Part shown: in pieces, positions 31,462-42,890 of the stretch
How the letters are laid out: every line of letters begins with the position of its first letter
Position numbering within the stretch: the stretch's first letter is position 1
Assembly (NCBI RefSeq): GCF_001642475.1
Contig: NW_019173957.1
Location: 186,001 to 250,000, forward strand
DNA length: 64,000 bases
Reading direction: 5' to 3'
Origin: Fonsecaea monophora
Lineage: Eukaryota; Ascomycota; Eurotiomycetes; Chaetothyriales; Herpotrichiellaceae
Notes under the pieces: model-generated
Database searches by the model: none
What the model was told of the DNA's origin: nothing
The model's input: the letters and a program-made list of their open reading frames with translations, nothing else
Translations under genes and position numbers: made by a program

Positions 31462-31900
31462 CAGAGGTAGGTTTGAGGGGGGGAGAGGCCGGTCAACTTG
31501 GGTGCGGCCACCTGCAACGAGATGGTCAATTGAAACAAGGATCAAGCAAGACGGCGAGGTTCAAATCGGGAGAATTGTTCAATGAGCCGCAATCACGTGT
31601 AATTTCACGTGACTGGAGCTCTTTTACCTTGGTTCGGAGCAATTTATCTCCGACGCTGTCTCTGCCTTCACGATGTTATAGCCGAGACCTTTGATGTACT
31701 GCGGTGGCGCGCCATTGAACGAGTTTCCAAGCAATAATGCTTTGGCCCATGTCCCATATTCATGTCTCTGATGGTCTGTGCTATTCACCTATCGCCGAAG
31801 CTTAGGCTTTGCTTGGCTTCATTGTAGGTGGAGCAGCAGATGTCCTGACCGTCATCAGCCCTCTTCAGCTACCATCTTACATGAGATTGACCTTCACACC
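31462..31900. other. Shared upstream region of divergent genes
   Basis: 439 bp between GatA (-) and the Zn2Cys6 regulator (+). It includes an almost palindromic aatcacgtgtaatttcacgtgac segment around 31591-31613 with two CACGTG-like cores; otherwise nothing is recognised. Confidence 0.45.
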
Positions 31901-34156
31901 ATGAGCAGTGCTTCGCCGAAGGTAACGGGCACAAGAGTCACAGCCTGTACGGAATGTAGGCAGCAAAAGGTTCGCGCACTCGACAACCCTATGTCCCATG
32001 TGCCATCTCCGAGTAACCTGCAGTTAGCTTCGATGCGATGCGTCCAAAGACTATTCTCAGCCATGCTCACGGTGCAATCGGTTTAAATTGAATTGTGTCG
32101 TCTCCAAGACGTTTAAACGGGTGAAACGGCGCACGTGTGTCTGCCGACCCATGGCTAAATGATTGGTGTTGATTTCCTTGAACAGGAAGACCGAACTGCA
32201 AGCCGAGCTCGATCGGCTGAAGAAACAAGTTGGAACTGCCACGTCTGACCTTGGGAATCAGTCTCAATCTGTCGACAATCCAAGCGCTGTCGGAAATGTT
32301 CGAGGTCTGCAAGCGGTACCAACGTTGGCGGAAGCCTATACAACTCCGCAGCTAGTGGGCTTCAGCCCTCATTCAGTGGATGCTTCAACCAACATTTCCG
32401 CCCCTTCAGCGCCAGATTTAAGTAATGGCGACATCCCACATTCCAACACCCAAACCTCGAGCACCCGGCCACAGATCATTCAAGACGTCAGCGTTGATGC
32501 GCAAGACATCGACGAATGCTTTGCATTGTGAGTAATGTGCTCAAATTCGCCATCAGTACGTCCGCCCACTTACTAGACACCTAGGTTTTTCGAGAAGAAC
32601 TTACCCCATCTCCCAATCTTCGACCAGAAACTCCAGCCTAATGACTGCTACGGAGCTTCTCCATTTCTGTTCTGGACCATCGTCGCGATTGGGTCACGAA
32701 GGTATTCGAAGGATCCGACCTTGATCCTTCTTCTTGCTCCCAAGGTTTTGGACTTGGCAAAGACCGCAATTTTCTCGTGTGAGAGAGTACTGCCGACTAT
32801 CCAAGCTCTTGTACTTCTCTGCACCTGGCAGATGCCGATCGACACTCTGCAGAAAGACATAACCCCACAATTAGCAGGTGCAATGATACAGCTTGCAACA
32901 AACGTTGGCCTTCATGTATATGGTTCTGTCCAGGATTTTACGCGGGTGCCGCTCAAATACGATGGTCAACAGAGAAGTTTCAGGACCAGGTTGTGGTCGA
33001 TGTGTCTGTATACCTGTCAGAGGTGAGAAAAAAAGAAAGAAAGCAGGTTTTCAGGCGAGACTAATGAGGTGTCTAAGAATCAACAACTCACGAGGTCTTC
33101 CGCCCCTGGTATTTACAGACACTTATAGTCACGAAGGTTACAAGGAAGATCCATTGGCTTCATTGACTCCCACGGTACGGTTCCAAAGGAAACTGAATCA
33201 TATGTTAAGCGAGGCTATTGTGCAAATCGATCGGGATGCCCTGTCAAGAAAGCCAGATGAGCGTAACATGACGCTCGGACCGACCATTAATGCTTGTCTG
33301 GCAAAGCTGGGTACTTTGAGCGCAGAATGTCCCACTAAACATGGTATATGACATCTTCACTGTATTTCTGACCCCTGGCTAAGATGGTCTAGATCAACTC
33401 ATGCTACTGATCGCCGAGCTACAGGTGTCAGCCTGCCACTTGATTGCTCCATCATCAGCCATCGGGCAAAGCCACCTCATTAACCTATACAGCACTTCGT
33501 GTGCCGTTATTGAGCTCGCTACAGAACTGGATCAGGAGCAAGCAATGGCAGAGTATGGCTCGACGAATGTCAACATGAACTGGAATCTCGCGGCTTTTAT
33601 AATCCTTCGCATTGGAAAATCATACGTCCGCGAAGCGCTAGACTTGAGGCGTGGACAAAGGTGTTACTTCTCAGCCATCAATCTGAACAAGAAACAAAGT
33701 GTTAGGTCGGATGACATATCGGCACGGGCCACGATGATCCTATCACAGTTGTGGACGAGTAAGATGGTGATCAAACAGCCTGATGGCACTCCTGACAGCC
33801 TCTGGCTCCGTTGTCGAAACAGGCTCGGAGTGAGCGTGACGTTTGATTGTTTCTGGTTGTGGAGACAGGAGTTTGGAGGACAGCCAAACCCGTGGGAGGG
33901 CGTAGAAGGTATGTTGGGCATCGGTTACTGCGCTGTGGTACCTGTGAAACTGACCAACGTGGAAGATGAAAAAACAACAACAGCTGCCAGAACAGTCTTC
34001 TGGAGCTCTCCCAATGCGGACTCGGTCAACATGATGATGGGGATCGGGTGGTCTCCCGATACGGTGTTCCAAGATTTTCAATGGCCAATCTTTGACGAGT
34101 TCCTGTATGATGGTTGGATGGGAGGAGTCAGCGACGAAACGACCCTGCCGCAATGA
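31901..34156 (+). CDS. Zn2Cys6 fungal transcription factor
   Basis: Six exons: 31901-31969, 32028-32134, 32186-32527, 32585-33022, 33078-33343 and 33393-34156, about 661 aa. The zinc cluster is rebuilt across intron 1: ACTECRQQK joins LRCDASKDYSQPCSRC and NRFKLNC, giving six cysteines. A basic linker (FKRVKRRTK) and a short heptad segment (TELQAELDRLKKQ) follow, as in Gal4-type dimers. The middle-homology region is recognisable (FFEKNLPHLPIFD, then FWTIVAIGSRRYSKDP). It is a DNA-binding regulator; targets are unknown. Its position next to GatA is probably not functional. Intron 1 uses an uncommon GTTCGC donor. A further intron is possible at 33909-33966 but the frame is open without it, so the C-terminal part is the least certain. 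Confidence 0.85.
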
Positions 34157-35864
34157 GGTATATCCACGGTCGTTGCTTTGACAGGAACGGCGAAGTCCCT
34201 GAGAGATGCTTCGCGACGCTGAAGCTACAGTGACATGTGGCCATACCTGAAGAAGGGGTTGTCTCGATACTTTCTTAACGCTTTCTTCGTCAAGCATGTC
34301 ATATGGCCAGCCAACTTGACGCGCTGTGGGGGACACGATCTCTCTGCGCCCTCAGGACTGTTCTGGGCGCGTCCAGGACAGTCGGCTCCTGTGACCTAGC
34401 CACGACACCTAGCGAGTCTCAGAGCTCGGGTGACGGGGTTACCTGACCTTCACCGTGTGTTTTTACGTTCTGGCACGGAGCAACGGTCGGAGCCTTCTCG
34501 CCTTCGAGTGTTGACCCAGAATTTTATCTGAGGCCGGATCCGAGAAATCTACAGCCATACGACGACGCCAGACATCATTGCCAAGCACTCGTCGCCGCGT
34601 GAGTTTGGTGTATCTTCAAATTGCTCTATATGGGTCACAATAATGTGGAGTGACCTGTCGCGGAGTGATACCAGGGTCTCACCTTATCGTCCACATTGAC
34701 CTAAAACATTTTCGGCCCGTGTATAGTGATTATATCTCTGTCTTTATGGATTATACGACATGAATTCAGAAGGTCAAGCAAAGAGCTATCCTCAGGAGAC
34801 TCCAGATTACACCTTTTACAGATGTAAGCAAGAACCTCAGCTCATGAAACGCGACTGATTAGTCTCAAAGAGACATTATAGACACCGACCTACCTACCTG
34901 CACGGCATAAGAATGTCCATGCATATACGGAGGCAGAGGCAGCACGGCAGCCCCTTGAATTTCGACGTCTTCTCCCGAAACCTTTGCAAAAGGGGAGGGA
35001 GCATGATGTCACTATTCTTAGGCAAAGGGAAAAAGGTGCTAGCCCTGATGGAGTTGGGATTAGGCCCAATATTATCGGATCAGAGGCAAAGAAGTGAGTT
35101 CCAGCACTGGAGGAGCTCAGCTTGCGATTGATTGTTGTTGGAGCCATTTTTCTGGACGGACTATAACCAAAGACAGATTCTCCTGAAAAGACACCTGGTG
35201 GAAGCGCATTAGAGGATCTGAGCGATGCTCCGCCTCTTTCAATCGAAATCGAACGCCGAGTAAGATTGTCGAGGGCGATAGCATACAAGGGGACTGCGGA
35301 TGGGCATAGAAGAAGATTTATCAATATACTCGCCGCGACGCAGGGCGTATAAAAGAGCTGGTTGATAACTCAACAGATGATCAGATACCTCGCTGATGTA
35401 GTATTGCAAAGCCCAAATGGGTGGTTCTCTTGCTTTAGCCATCATACACACGCAATAAAGTATAGCATATGATCTCACGTATATTACACGGGAAGACGTA
35501 TTCCTAGCCAGTCCGCCGATAACCGCACAATCAGCATGTCAATGAAAGGCGTTGGCCTGCGTGGCTAGATTCGAGGCTCGAGACTTCAGGGGCAGCGGAG
35601 AAATCAGCATTGGCTGTTGGTTGTTGGGTGTTCTCCGCCTCGTCGGGGAAATCGCAGATCATCGCAAGGGCGCGACGGAGCCCGATGATGAAAGGTGCAT
35701 GACAGCACAACATAATGACAGTCTACGAACCCTCGGACTCTTACCACCTTTTTCCATAACCTCGTTCTCAACCCGCTTTGAACCACCGACCACGCACGCA
35801 TAGTCCCCCTCGCTACAGAGGGTTCTCTTACTACCGACGCCGCCACTCACCACCAACACCCACA
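34157..35864. other. Intergenic, 1.7 kb, no supported gene
   Basis: Short open frames (34890-35324 minus, 35604-35846 minus) match nothing that I recognise. The final 200 bp is the leader of the dehalogenase gene. An in-frame ATG at 35778 precedes the chosen start. Confidence 0.45.
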
Positions 35865-36605
35865 ATGGCCAAACTGACCGATTTCCGCCTCCTGTGCTTC
35901 GACGTCTACGGGACCCTGATCGACTGGGAAACGGGCATCGTCGAGGGCCTGAAACCGCTGAGCGAGCCTCACAAACTCACGCGCGACCAGACGCTGGCGC
36001 TGTACCACGAGCTGGAGAAGGAGCAGCAGCTCAAGACGCCCGAGATGCCGTACGCGCAGCTCGTGGCGGCCGTGTACCCGCAATTCGCGGCGCGAGTCTC
36101 TTCGGGAGAAGACACTGCCGCAACGGCGCCATCGGCCCAAGAATGCGAAGCGTTCGGACAGAGCGTGGGCGCGTGGCCCGCCTTTCCGGATACGGTCGAC
36201 GCGCTCCGCCGCCTGTCGCGGCACTACAAGCTGGTGGTGCTGTCGAACGTGGACCGGGCGAGCTTCGCGGCGACCAACGCGGGGCCGTTGGGCGGCGTGC
36301 GCTTCGACAAGATCATCACGGCCCAGGACGTCGGCTCCTATAAGCCCGACCTCCGCAACTTCGAGTACATGCTCGAGGCCGTCAAGGCCGAGTTTGGCGT
36401 CGAGAAGCACCAAGTCCTACAAACGGCGCAGAGCCAGTTTCACGACCACCACCCGGCAAGGGAGGTGGGGATCAAGTCAGTCTGGATCGAGAGGCGGGGG
36501 ACCATGGGGAACCGCGACCGCGAGGTCTATGATTGGAAGTTTGTTACGTTGGGGGACATGGCGGATGCGGTGGAGAGGGAGGTCGAGCTTGCTAGTAAGT
36601 CGTAG
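35865..36605 (+). CDS. Haloacid dehalogenase, type II (HAD hydrolase)
   Basis: Single exon, 246 aa from the ATG at 35865; this start places the catalytic motif near the N-terminus as in the family, so I reject the in-frame ATG at 35778. HAD motif I is CFDVYGTLIDW (nucleophilic Asp about residue 12), motif II VVLSNVDRASF, motif III Lys in GSYKPDLRNFEYML, and the C-terminal segment TAQSQFHDHHPAREVGIKSV with IERRG. These match fungal proteins annotated as type II 2-haloacid dehalogenases. The family removes halide from small acids, but many fungal members probably act on phosphate esters or other substrates, so the true substrate is open. The gene is GC-rich and appears intact. Confidence 0.92.
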   Translation: MAKLTDFRLLCFDVYGTLIDWETGIVEGLKPLSEPHKLTRDQTLALYHELEKEQQLKTPEMPYAQLVAAVYPQFAARVSSGEDTAATAPSAQECEAFGQSVGAWPAFPDTVDALRRLSRHYKLVVLSNVDRASFAATNAGPLGGVRFDKIITAQDVGSYKPDLRNFEYMLEAVKAEFGVEKHQVLQTAQSQFHDHHPAREVGIKSVWIERRGTMGNRDREVYDWKFVTLGDMADAVEREVELASKS

Positions 36606-37237
36606 AGGGGGGATTGAGTACGCAAAGATGGGAAATGGGAAGAGGAAGAAGAGATATTATGTGATGCAATGTATATAGATAGCAAGGAGGCAAGGTACTA
36701 GCTAAATAACATTCAAGCTACTCCTGGGGGAGGTTATTGATCTGTCATGTTACATGGAGCAGGAGAGACGGTCGTGGTACCATGCCCCCTTGATACTGAC
36801 GCGATGCTGTTTGGCTCGAAAGGATAAAGCAAGAACAGCAAATTGAAGCACATGTCGAGAGAGCAGCCGAGCTGATTACCCTCTCCGTAGGACAAATACA
36901 GACAGCAAAGACGGCGTGCACCCAAAGACCCTTAGACCTTTCCGCAGGATCTGTTAACTTTGCTCAGAAAAGGATCCATGTGGTCCCTGATGGGAAAACT
37001 CCCGGTCGAGTCTTGGAGTTCGGAATCTTCCGAATGGTGACCATCAAACCAACTCGGAATGGGTCCGAATCTTCGTAGCAAGCATGGCCACTCGAGGTCG
37101 TTCTGCCGTATGGCCTTTTCAAGAAGTGACGCCTCTTGAGGTGAGAAGGTCATTCCCAAGATATCCTAACTGTATCAGCTCCGGTGTGTAAACACAAAGA
37201 CGTATAATTCCTCCTTCCAATGCGACCAAGTGATTGC
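36606..37237. other. Intergenic with an unassigned minus-strand frame
   Basis: Contains a minus-strand open frame (about 36932-37159, from LGMTFSPQEASLLEKAIR) with fairly protein-like composition but no family match. It lies just downstream of the ankyrin gene on the same strand. I could not splice it to that gene in frame. Confidence 0.4.
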
Positions 37238-38025
37238 CTACCGGCTGGATCTCGACAAAAGATCAACTATATCTTGATCCTGCCCTGGCTTCGCTTCACT
37301 CAGCGCACTGGGTCCGTTGAGCCTTGTCTTGTCCGGGTCTGCCCCGTTTTGGAGAAGTAACTTGATGGCGGGAATGTCCCTCTTCGCACACGCATTCATC
37401 AGTGACATTGTTCTAAATATCGAAGCCCAACCAGGATCCGGATCATCTTCGTAAAGACGTTTCTCCACGGAAGCACCTTGGTCGACAAGTACTTTTAGGA
37501 TGTCAATGTCTTGGTCGTCCCGAAGACAGGCAAAATTCACGGGGTGGCCTTCCTTGGCTAAGGCGCCATGTTCGAAGGGAAGCTGAACGATTTTAAGCGA
37601 CGCATGCTGAGCGGCGCGCGAGAGAGGCGTATCAGGGAGCACACAGGCCCTGTTGGGATCTGCGCCGTGATCCAGAATCCATCGAACGATGTGCTCGTTG
37701 TTAGCTCGAGCAGCCTTTCTAAATCCCACAAAATTAGAAAGGGACAGCCTCGCGCCATCGCCACTCACTCAAGATGGGGTGGTTCTCTTGAGCTCTCTGG
37801 CTCATTTATATCCCGGCCACAGCTCAGGAGAGTTTCCAAGATATCTGTAGACCCAGATGAAAGCGCATAAGAGACGGCAGAGTAGGCCAGGAGGGTTGTT
37901 ATAGGAACTTTGCTCTGCCGCAAAAGTTGTTTAAGTTCCACAGCTTGCCCTCTTGGAGCAGTATAATTAGCAGGGACTAGTGCGCTTCACTGATCATTGG
38001 TCATGGATTGCGGTTCAGAGGCCAT
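37238..38025 (-). pseudogene. Ankyrin-repeat protein gene with an early in-frame stop
   Basis: Two exons on the minus strand, 38025-37769 and 37718-37238, with a canonical 50-bp intron (gtgagt...tttag). The combined frame reads from ATG at 38025 to the stop at 37238 (245 codons) except for one TGA at 37987-37989, codon 13. After it the sequence is clean and ankyrin-like: AVSYALSSGSTDILETLLSC, ANNEHIVRWILDHGADPNRA, TPLSRAAQHASLKIVQL, DIDILKVLVDQGASV and KRDIPAIKLLLQNGADPD. About five ankyrin units are visible. Either the gene is freshly inactivated, or the real first exon lies further upstream and splices in after the stop (ag at 37985-37984 or 37978-37977 in minus-strand order). No Met follows the stop in exon 1. 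Function unknown; ankyrins bind proteins. Confidence 0.6.
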
Positions 38026-38612
38026 ATCGAAAGCGTCGTTTTGACTCTAGACAAAGCGTTGTCTGTAGGGTGAAAGATTAAGAGGCTGAAGGGGTCTACT
38101 CGTATGAGGACTGTGGCTGGGTGCCTAGATGTGTCAGTCTGCCCCGCATGCTGCAGGCTTTTGGCTGGGTCGAGTAAGTAAAGGCATCTGCACGGGTTGA
38201 CCAGCATCATGACGGTTTATTGGTTCCTTGCGTTTCATCACGCGCAGAACTTCATCCAACGTGCCCTGCGATAGGGAAGTGAAAGAGTAACGTTGTAAGC
38301 TCGGTCGATGTTGGAAAACCAGTCGACATTAAACTGCGGTCTTTTATAGCCAGTGGCCTTATAGAAGGATCATATATCGAGGCCAGAAATTCATGGAGGG
38401 AGTCGCAGCGCCAAGACCTTGTCGGGTAGACTTGCTCTGTGGCGATCTGCGGCGCTCCTGTGGCGGTGCTCGGCAAGAAATGCTCCCAAGCCACCAATCA
38501 GCTCCGAAACCCTGATTGCGAAGCTGCCGAGCATCTGTCAACGCTGTATCTGATCCATTTCTTGCTGCGTCCCCCAATACCCAAGTCACTCTTTCCTAGT
38601 CTTGTGGGCAAC
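38026..38612. other. Shared upstream region of divergent genes
   Basis: Between the ankyrin gene (-) and the succinyl-CoA ligase gene (+). It would be the place to look for an alternative first exon of the ankyrin gene; none is obvious. Confidence 0.45.
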
Positions 38613-40236
38613 ATGTATAGACTGGGTCGCCGTAACTTGGGCCTAGCCTTGAAGGCCGTCAGAGTAAGTGTTGCAATGCTTCAATTGGCTTTTCCACCTT
38701 TTCTTCTAACGCGGCGTGGCAGGATACCCCGGTGCGGAGCTCAATCCAACAACAACAACAGCTGAGACATCTAAGCATCCACGAATACCGAGCTGCCGAC
38801 CTTCTCAGATCCTATGGCGTCGGAGTTCCCAAAGGAGAAGTTGCTCGAACAGCGGATGAAGCTGAAGCGATTGCAAAGAAGATCGGTATGCGCAGACAAT
38901 CGGCGTTTGGGAAAGCATGAACATACTCTGACGTAGTTATCATAGAGGGAGATGATATGGTGATCAAGGCCCAAGTCCTCGCTGGAGGTCGAGGCAAAGG
39001 CACCTTTGACAATGGCCTCAAAGGTGGCGTGCGGGTGATTTATTCGTATGTTCACCTCTAGCAGTCACCGCTGGGAAAAAGTCTGGAGAGCTGGCTGACA
39101 GAGAAGCAGACCTACGGAAGCAAAGATGTTCGCCAGTCAAATGATTGGGCACAAGCTCATCACGAAGCAGACAGGTGCCCGCGGTCGCATCTGCAACTCG
39201 GTCTACATTTGTGAACGGAAGTTTGCCCGCCGGGAATTCTACCTCGCTATCCTCATGGACAGGTCCACTCAATCGCCCGTCATTGTTGCGTCGTCCCAAG
39301 GTGGCATGGACATTGAAACTGTGGCCAAAGAGACTCCCGATGCCATCATCACAACACCTATCGATATCAACAAGGGCGTGACAGACGAAATCGCACGAAA
39401 TATTGCGACCGAGCTCGGGTTCAGTGAACAGTGCATTGAAGATGCAAAGAACACAATCCAAAGACTGTACAAGGTGTTTATGGAGAAGGATGCCACCCAG
39501 ATTGAAATCAACCCGCTCAGCGAGACCAGTGACCATCAAGTGTTGGCCATGGACGCCAAATTGGGCTTTGATGACAACGCCGAGTTCAGACAGAAGGAGG
39601 TCTTCAGCTGGAGAGATACTTCGCAAGAGGACCCCGATGAGGTGAAGGCTGCAGAGTACGTCATCCGCCCCCCAACATAACGCATTTGCTTACAGAGTCG
39701 CAGGCACGGTCTGAACTTTATCAAATTGGATGGCGACATTGGGTGTCTTGTCAATGGCGCTGGGCTGGCGATGGCGACCATGGACATCATCAAGATCAAC
39801 GGCGGTTCGCCTGCCAACTTCTTGGATGTCGGCGGTGGTGCCACACCAGAAGCCATCCGATCGGCCTTTGAACTGATTACAAACGACCCGAAGGTGACAG
39901 CCATTTTTGTCAACATCTTTGGTGGTATTGTCCGGTGTGATGCTATCGCGTCAGGCTTGATTCATGTTGTACAACAAATGAACTTGAGGTTACCCATTGT
40001 TTGTCGTTTGCAGGGTACCAACATGAAGGAAGCGGCTGAATTGGTAAGTTCTCTCGAGGATGTTCCTTATGTGGCACCACAACTAATCCACTGTCTCACA
40101 GGTCAACAACTCGGGCCTCAAGATCTTCTCCATCATCGACCTGCAAGGAGCAGCAGAGAAGGTGGTAGACCTCTCCAAGATTGTTAAGATGGCACGGGAC
40201 ATTGACGTGGGCGTGGAGTTTACCCTTGGTATCTGA
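38613..40236 (+). CDS. lsc2: Succinyl-CoA ligase beta subunit, mitochondrial
   Basis: Six exons: 38613-38663, 38723-38885, 38937-39045, 39110-39655, 39704-40043 and 40102-40236, total 447 aa. The N-terminus is Arg-rich and lacks acids (MYRLGRRNLGLALKAVR), a mitochondrial presequence, followed by a Gln run from a CAA repeat. The ATP-grasp domain begins LSIHEYRAADLLRSYGV and includes KAQVLAGGRGKGTFDNG. The C-terminal ligase domain includes NGAGLAMATMDIIKINGG, FLDVGGGATPEAI, and VNIFGGIVRCDAIA with its ligase-domain contacts. The enzyme makes ATP or GDP-linked triphosphate from succinyl-CoA in the TCA cycle with the alpha subunit, which is not in this window. All six exons join in frame and the protein has normal length. 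Confidence 0.96.
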
Positions 40237-42175
40237 GCCCCCCAGCAGTTGGCTTCACGGTTGAAATGGTTGATAATCACTCAGGGTCCCCCACATAGGA
40301 GGAGGCACATGGTCATAACTCCTTTTGAAGCGCCAAACAACGATCTATCCACAGTGCAACAGTCGACCTTACCTACCTGTACAAGTATTATCATCCGTTT
40401 CGCCCAAGCTGGATTTCTATTTGACCATCTGTCCCTTTGTTATGGCCTCCTGGGATACACACACACCCGGTGAGATAGATGGTGCTGTTTCAATATGACA
40501 TGAGTTGATTTGGGCCATTGGCCTTGTTTCTGCTCACTCTGCCCCCTTCCTGCTCAGTGAATCATTTGGGATCTTCGCTTCCATATGCCACATACCGTAG
40601 GGGATTGAAAAGATTCCGAGTTGATGACAATATGCGACCAGTGACCGGTTTATCTATCTGAAGCGATATCGAACCATTTCTCAAATTGATTTGCCCACAA
40701 AAGTAGACATACGCTGTGGCGACCTGTGTAGCTCGACTACATTCATTCGACCCACTCTGTAAAAATGATATTTCACAACCGAGATCAAGCCCTCTTATTC
40801 TTCGCCCGCCTCTATCGACTACGTCTCCCCACCTCGAAAATCAACTGTTTCCTCGTCTACACCCCCAACCCACGTGCCCTCGCGCCGCTTTTGCTGCGGC
40901 TTGCCAGATCACTCAGCTGACTATGTCGTCGGGGCGGTGGCCCAAGGGAAGGTCGTCCCTCTGAATCATCAAGTTTTTGCGAGAGCCCTAACATGAGGCT
41001 TTTGGGGGGAGGGGGCACTTTCGGTTATGTTCTCCTCCGCCGGCACTGCCGTATGATTGCCTCGCTAACTCCCGTAGTAAGTCCTCACAACCTTACCTGC
41101 ATGGGCCATTCATGAGATTTGCTCGTTTCTCAAACTCTGGGACATTGTATCTATCTCGTGATGCGGGGGGTTGTGCTTCATGTGAGCAATGAGATATGTC
41201 GCGTGGTGCATTTACTGTATTCTATTGCAAAGCGCGGTCCTGAGTTGCAGAGAGGTTTCGCGCCCTCCCAGTTGATAAGTCAGCAATATGACTGTTGGAG
41301 TGGGCGATGGTGCTTGTATGACCAGTTATTCTGACTCAACTAGCCGGTCGTGCTCTCTGGCATCTGCCCAACCCTGGTGTACGTTAATGGTACGCGAGCT
41401 TGAAACGTCCGACATTGGTCCAATCTCACGTTTGTTGGAGACTGAGGTATTGTCTGTTGATAAGTGACCGCCCTCTTGGTCACACAACAACCACTTTTGC
41501 TATTGCCGCCATTGGCAGATAGATCTTGACCTATAGCTCCGATCTGGTGAAAGCGGCATCTGGATAGCTCTATGAAAACCGGAGCCATGCGTGTGCCGCC
41601 GTCCACCAAGGAAATGATCATATGTGGTTCCAGGTCGCAACCCTCAACAGCCAGGAGCTTCAGGACTGGTATTGGCGTGCACTGAGAAATCTATGTCATC
41701 ATCAGACACTCATCCGTCGTCTTCTCGTAGCGAGACGCGCTCTTGCATAATATGGGAAAGCGAATGAAGCTGTAAAGCCCGTTTAAGCGAACGTAGCAGT
41801 TGAAGGACTCCATAGCGAGGAGTTTGAATTTCAATGTCTCGAACCCATATTTCCTGCAAAGCTTCTGGATCAGAGAGGGCAAGCTATCTTCCTTACCTAT
41901 TTAAAAATCAATAAAGATATAGAATATGGGTTGCTATCTAACCATTAGATAATAGCTGCTAGAGATATAGAATAACTAACTGTATTTCTATAATAAAAAT
42001 TAACTATAGATAGAGATAGAAATCCCTTAATTTAGTACTAGCAAAAGGTAGCAATACTAGCCAGTCACGTGATACAGCGCTAAGCCTGATCAGGCCACAT
42101 ACCAAGAACTCAATGGAAAAAAACTCGCCCCCCAGGAGGAGGCTCAAAGCCTGTACCCTGGAGGGCCTGTTAAGA
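40237..42175. other. Intergenic, 1.9 kb
   Basis: No gene that I can support. Short frames at 41340-41621 and 41691-41882 (minus) lack family features. The right end contains the AT-rich block at 41898-42040 next to the tRNA gene. Confidence 0.5.
41898..42040. repeat. AT-rich block, possible degraded repeat
   Basis: About 140 bp with sharply higher A+T than its flanks and many TA dinucleotides (tatagaata, taactatagatag, taataaaaatt). It has the look of a mutated transposon remnant. No terminal repeats or coding remains are visible, so the identity is a guess. Confidence 0.4.
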
Positions 42176-42282
42176 TGGACACACGGGGATTTGAACCCCG
42201 GACCTTTCACATACACGTCGTTTGAAGCCCGTAGAGAGCTCACTGATGCGAAGCGAAAATCATACCCCTAGACCATGTGCCC
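42176..42282 (-). tRNA. tRNA-Ala(CGC) with a 35-bp intron
   Basis: On the minus strand the acceptor stem GGGCACA pairs with TGTGTCC (one G-U), followed by discriminator A at 42176. The D arm reads TGGTCTAGGGGTATGAT. The anticodon stem TTCGC pairs with GTGAA (one G-U), and the T arm CGGGG-TTCAAAT-CCCCG is perfect. The loop is TTCGCA plus T, so the anticodon is CGC (42248-42250), reading alanine codon GCG. An intron at 42212-42246 sits at the canonical position after base 37. The internal boxes A and B of RNA polymerase III promoters are present. Confidence 0.85.
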
Positions 42283-42890
42283 AGATTGCGACATTTTGAG
42301 TTGAGTTGAAACTTCAACACACGAATTCTAGAGCATTTTTTGCGCGTGTGGTATATAATGTTAGAATTTTGAGGCACGATAGAGCCCCACCTCATGATGA
42401 CCTATCACCCCTATGCAGCCCCCACGATCGCATCCGCGGTCAACTTCCGTCCCGTTCTGTCCGAGATTTGACACTGATCAGGCAGATCGACATTGCGGAA
42501 TCATGCTGACGGGCCACACCCGCCTCCCCAAAAGACACAAAGATGCTCGCCAACGACGGAAACACGGCAAATGGGTTCAATCCTTTACCCTTTAGCTGAG
42601 AACATTACAAAGTACAAGAACAGAGTGGTGTAGCCTCGGAATGCATACATCCATGTCGGATACCATATCAAATACTCCTGAACTTCTCTGGTCAGTGCTG
42701 CGGCTTCGGTGCTGCTGCCTCTGTCGTCTTGGTCATGGATGTCGACAGTCGCTACCGATGACGCAGGCTTTCTTCGGAAACTCATGAACTACTTGATACC
42801 CGACAACTTGGTGCTTGTCGTCTTCAATGCCAAGTTGCAGGCTCGACCGGATAACCAGGCCGCAGCCGAGACTAACAAGAATACGCCGAA
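42283..42890. other. Intergenic, no supported gene
   Basis: Between the tRNA 5' end and the TDT transporter. It presumably holds the promoter of the transporter; no motif stands out. Confidence 0.5.

Noticed and set aside
36932..37159. Minus-strand frame as a third exon of the ankyrin gene
   Set aside because: The donor at the end of the ankyrin frame and the available acceptors are in incompatible phases; joining them gives an immediate stop.
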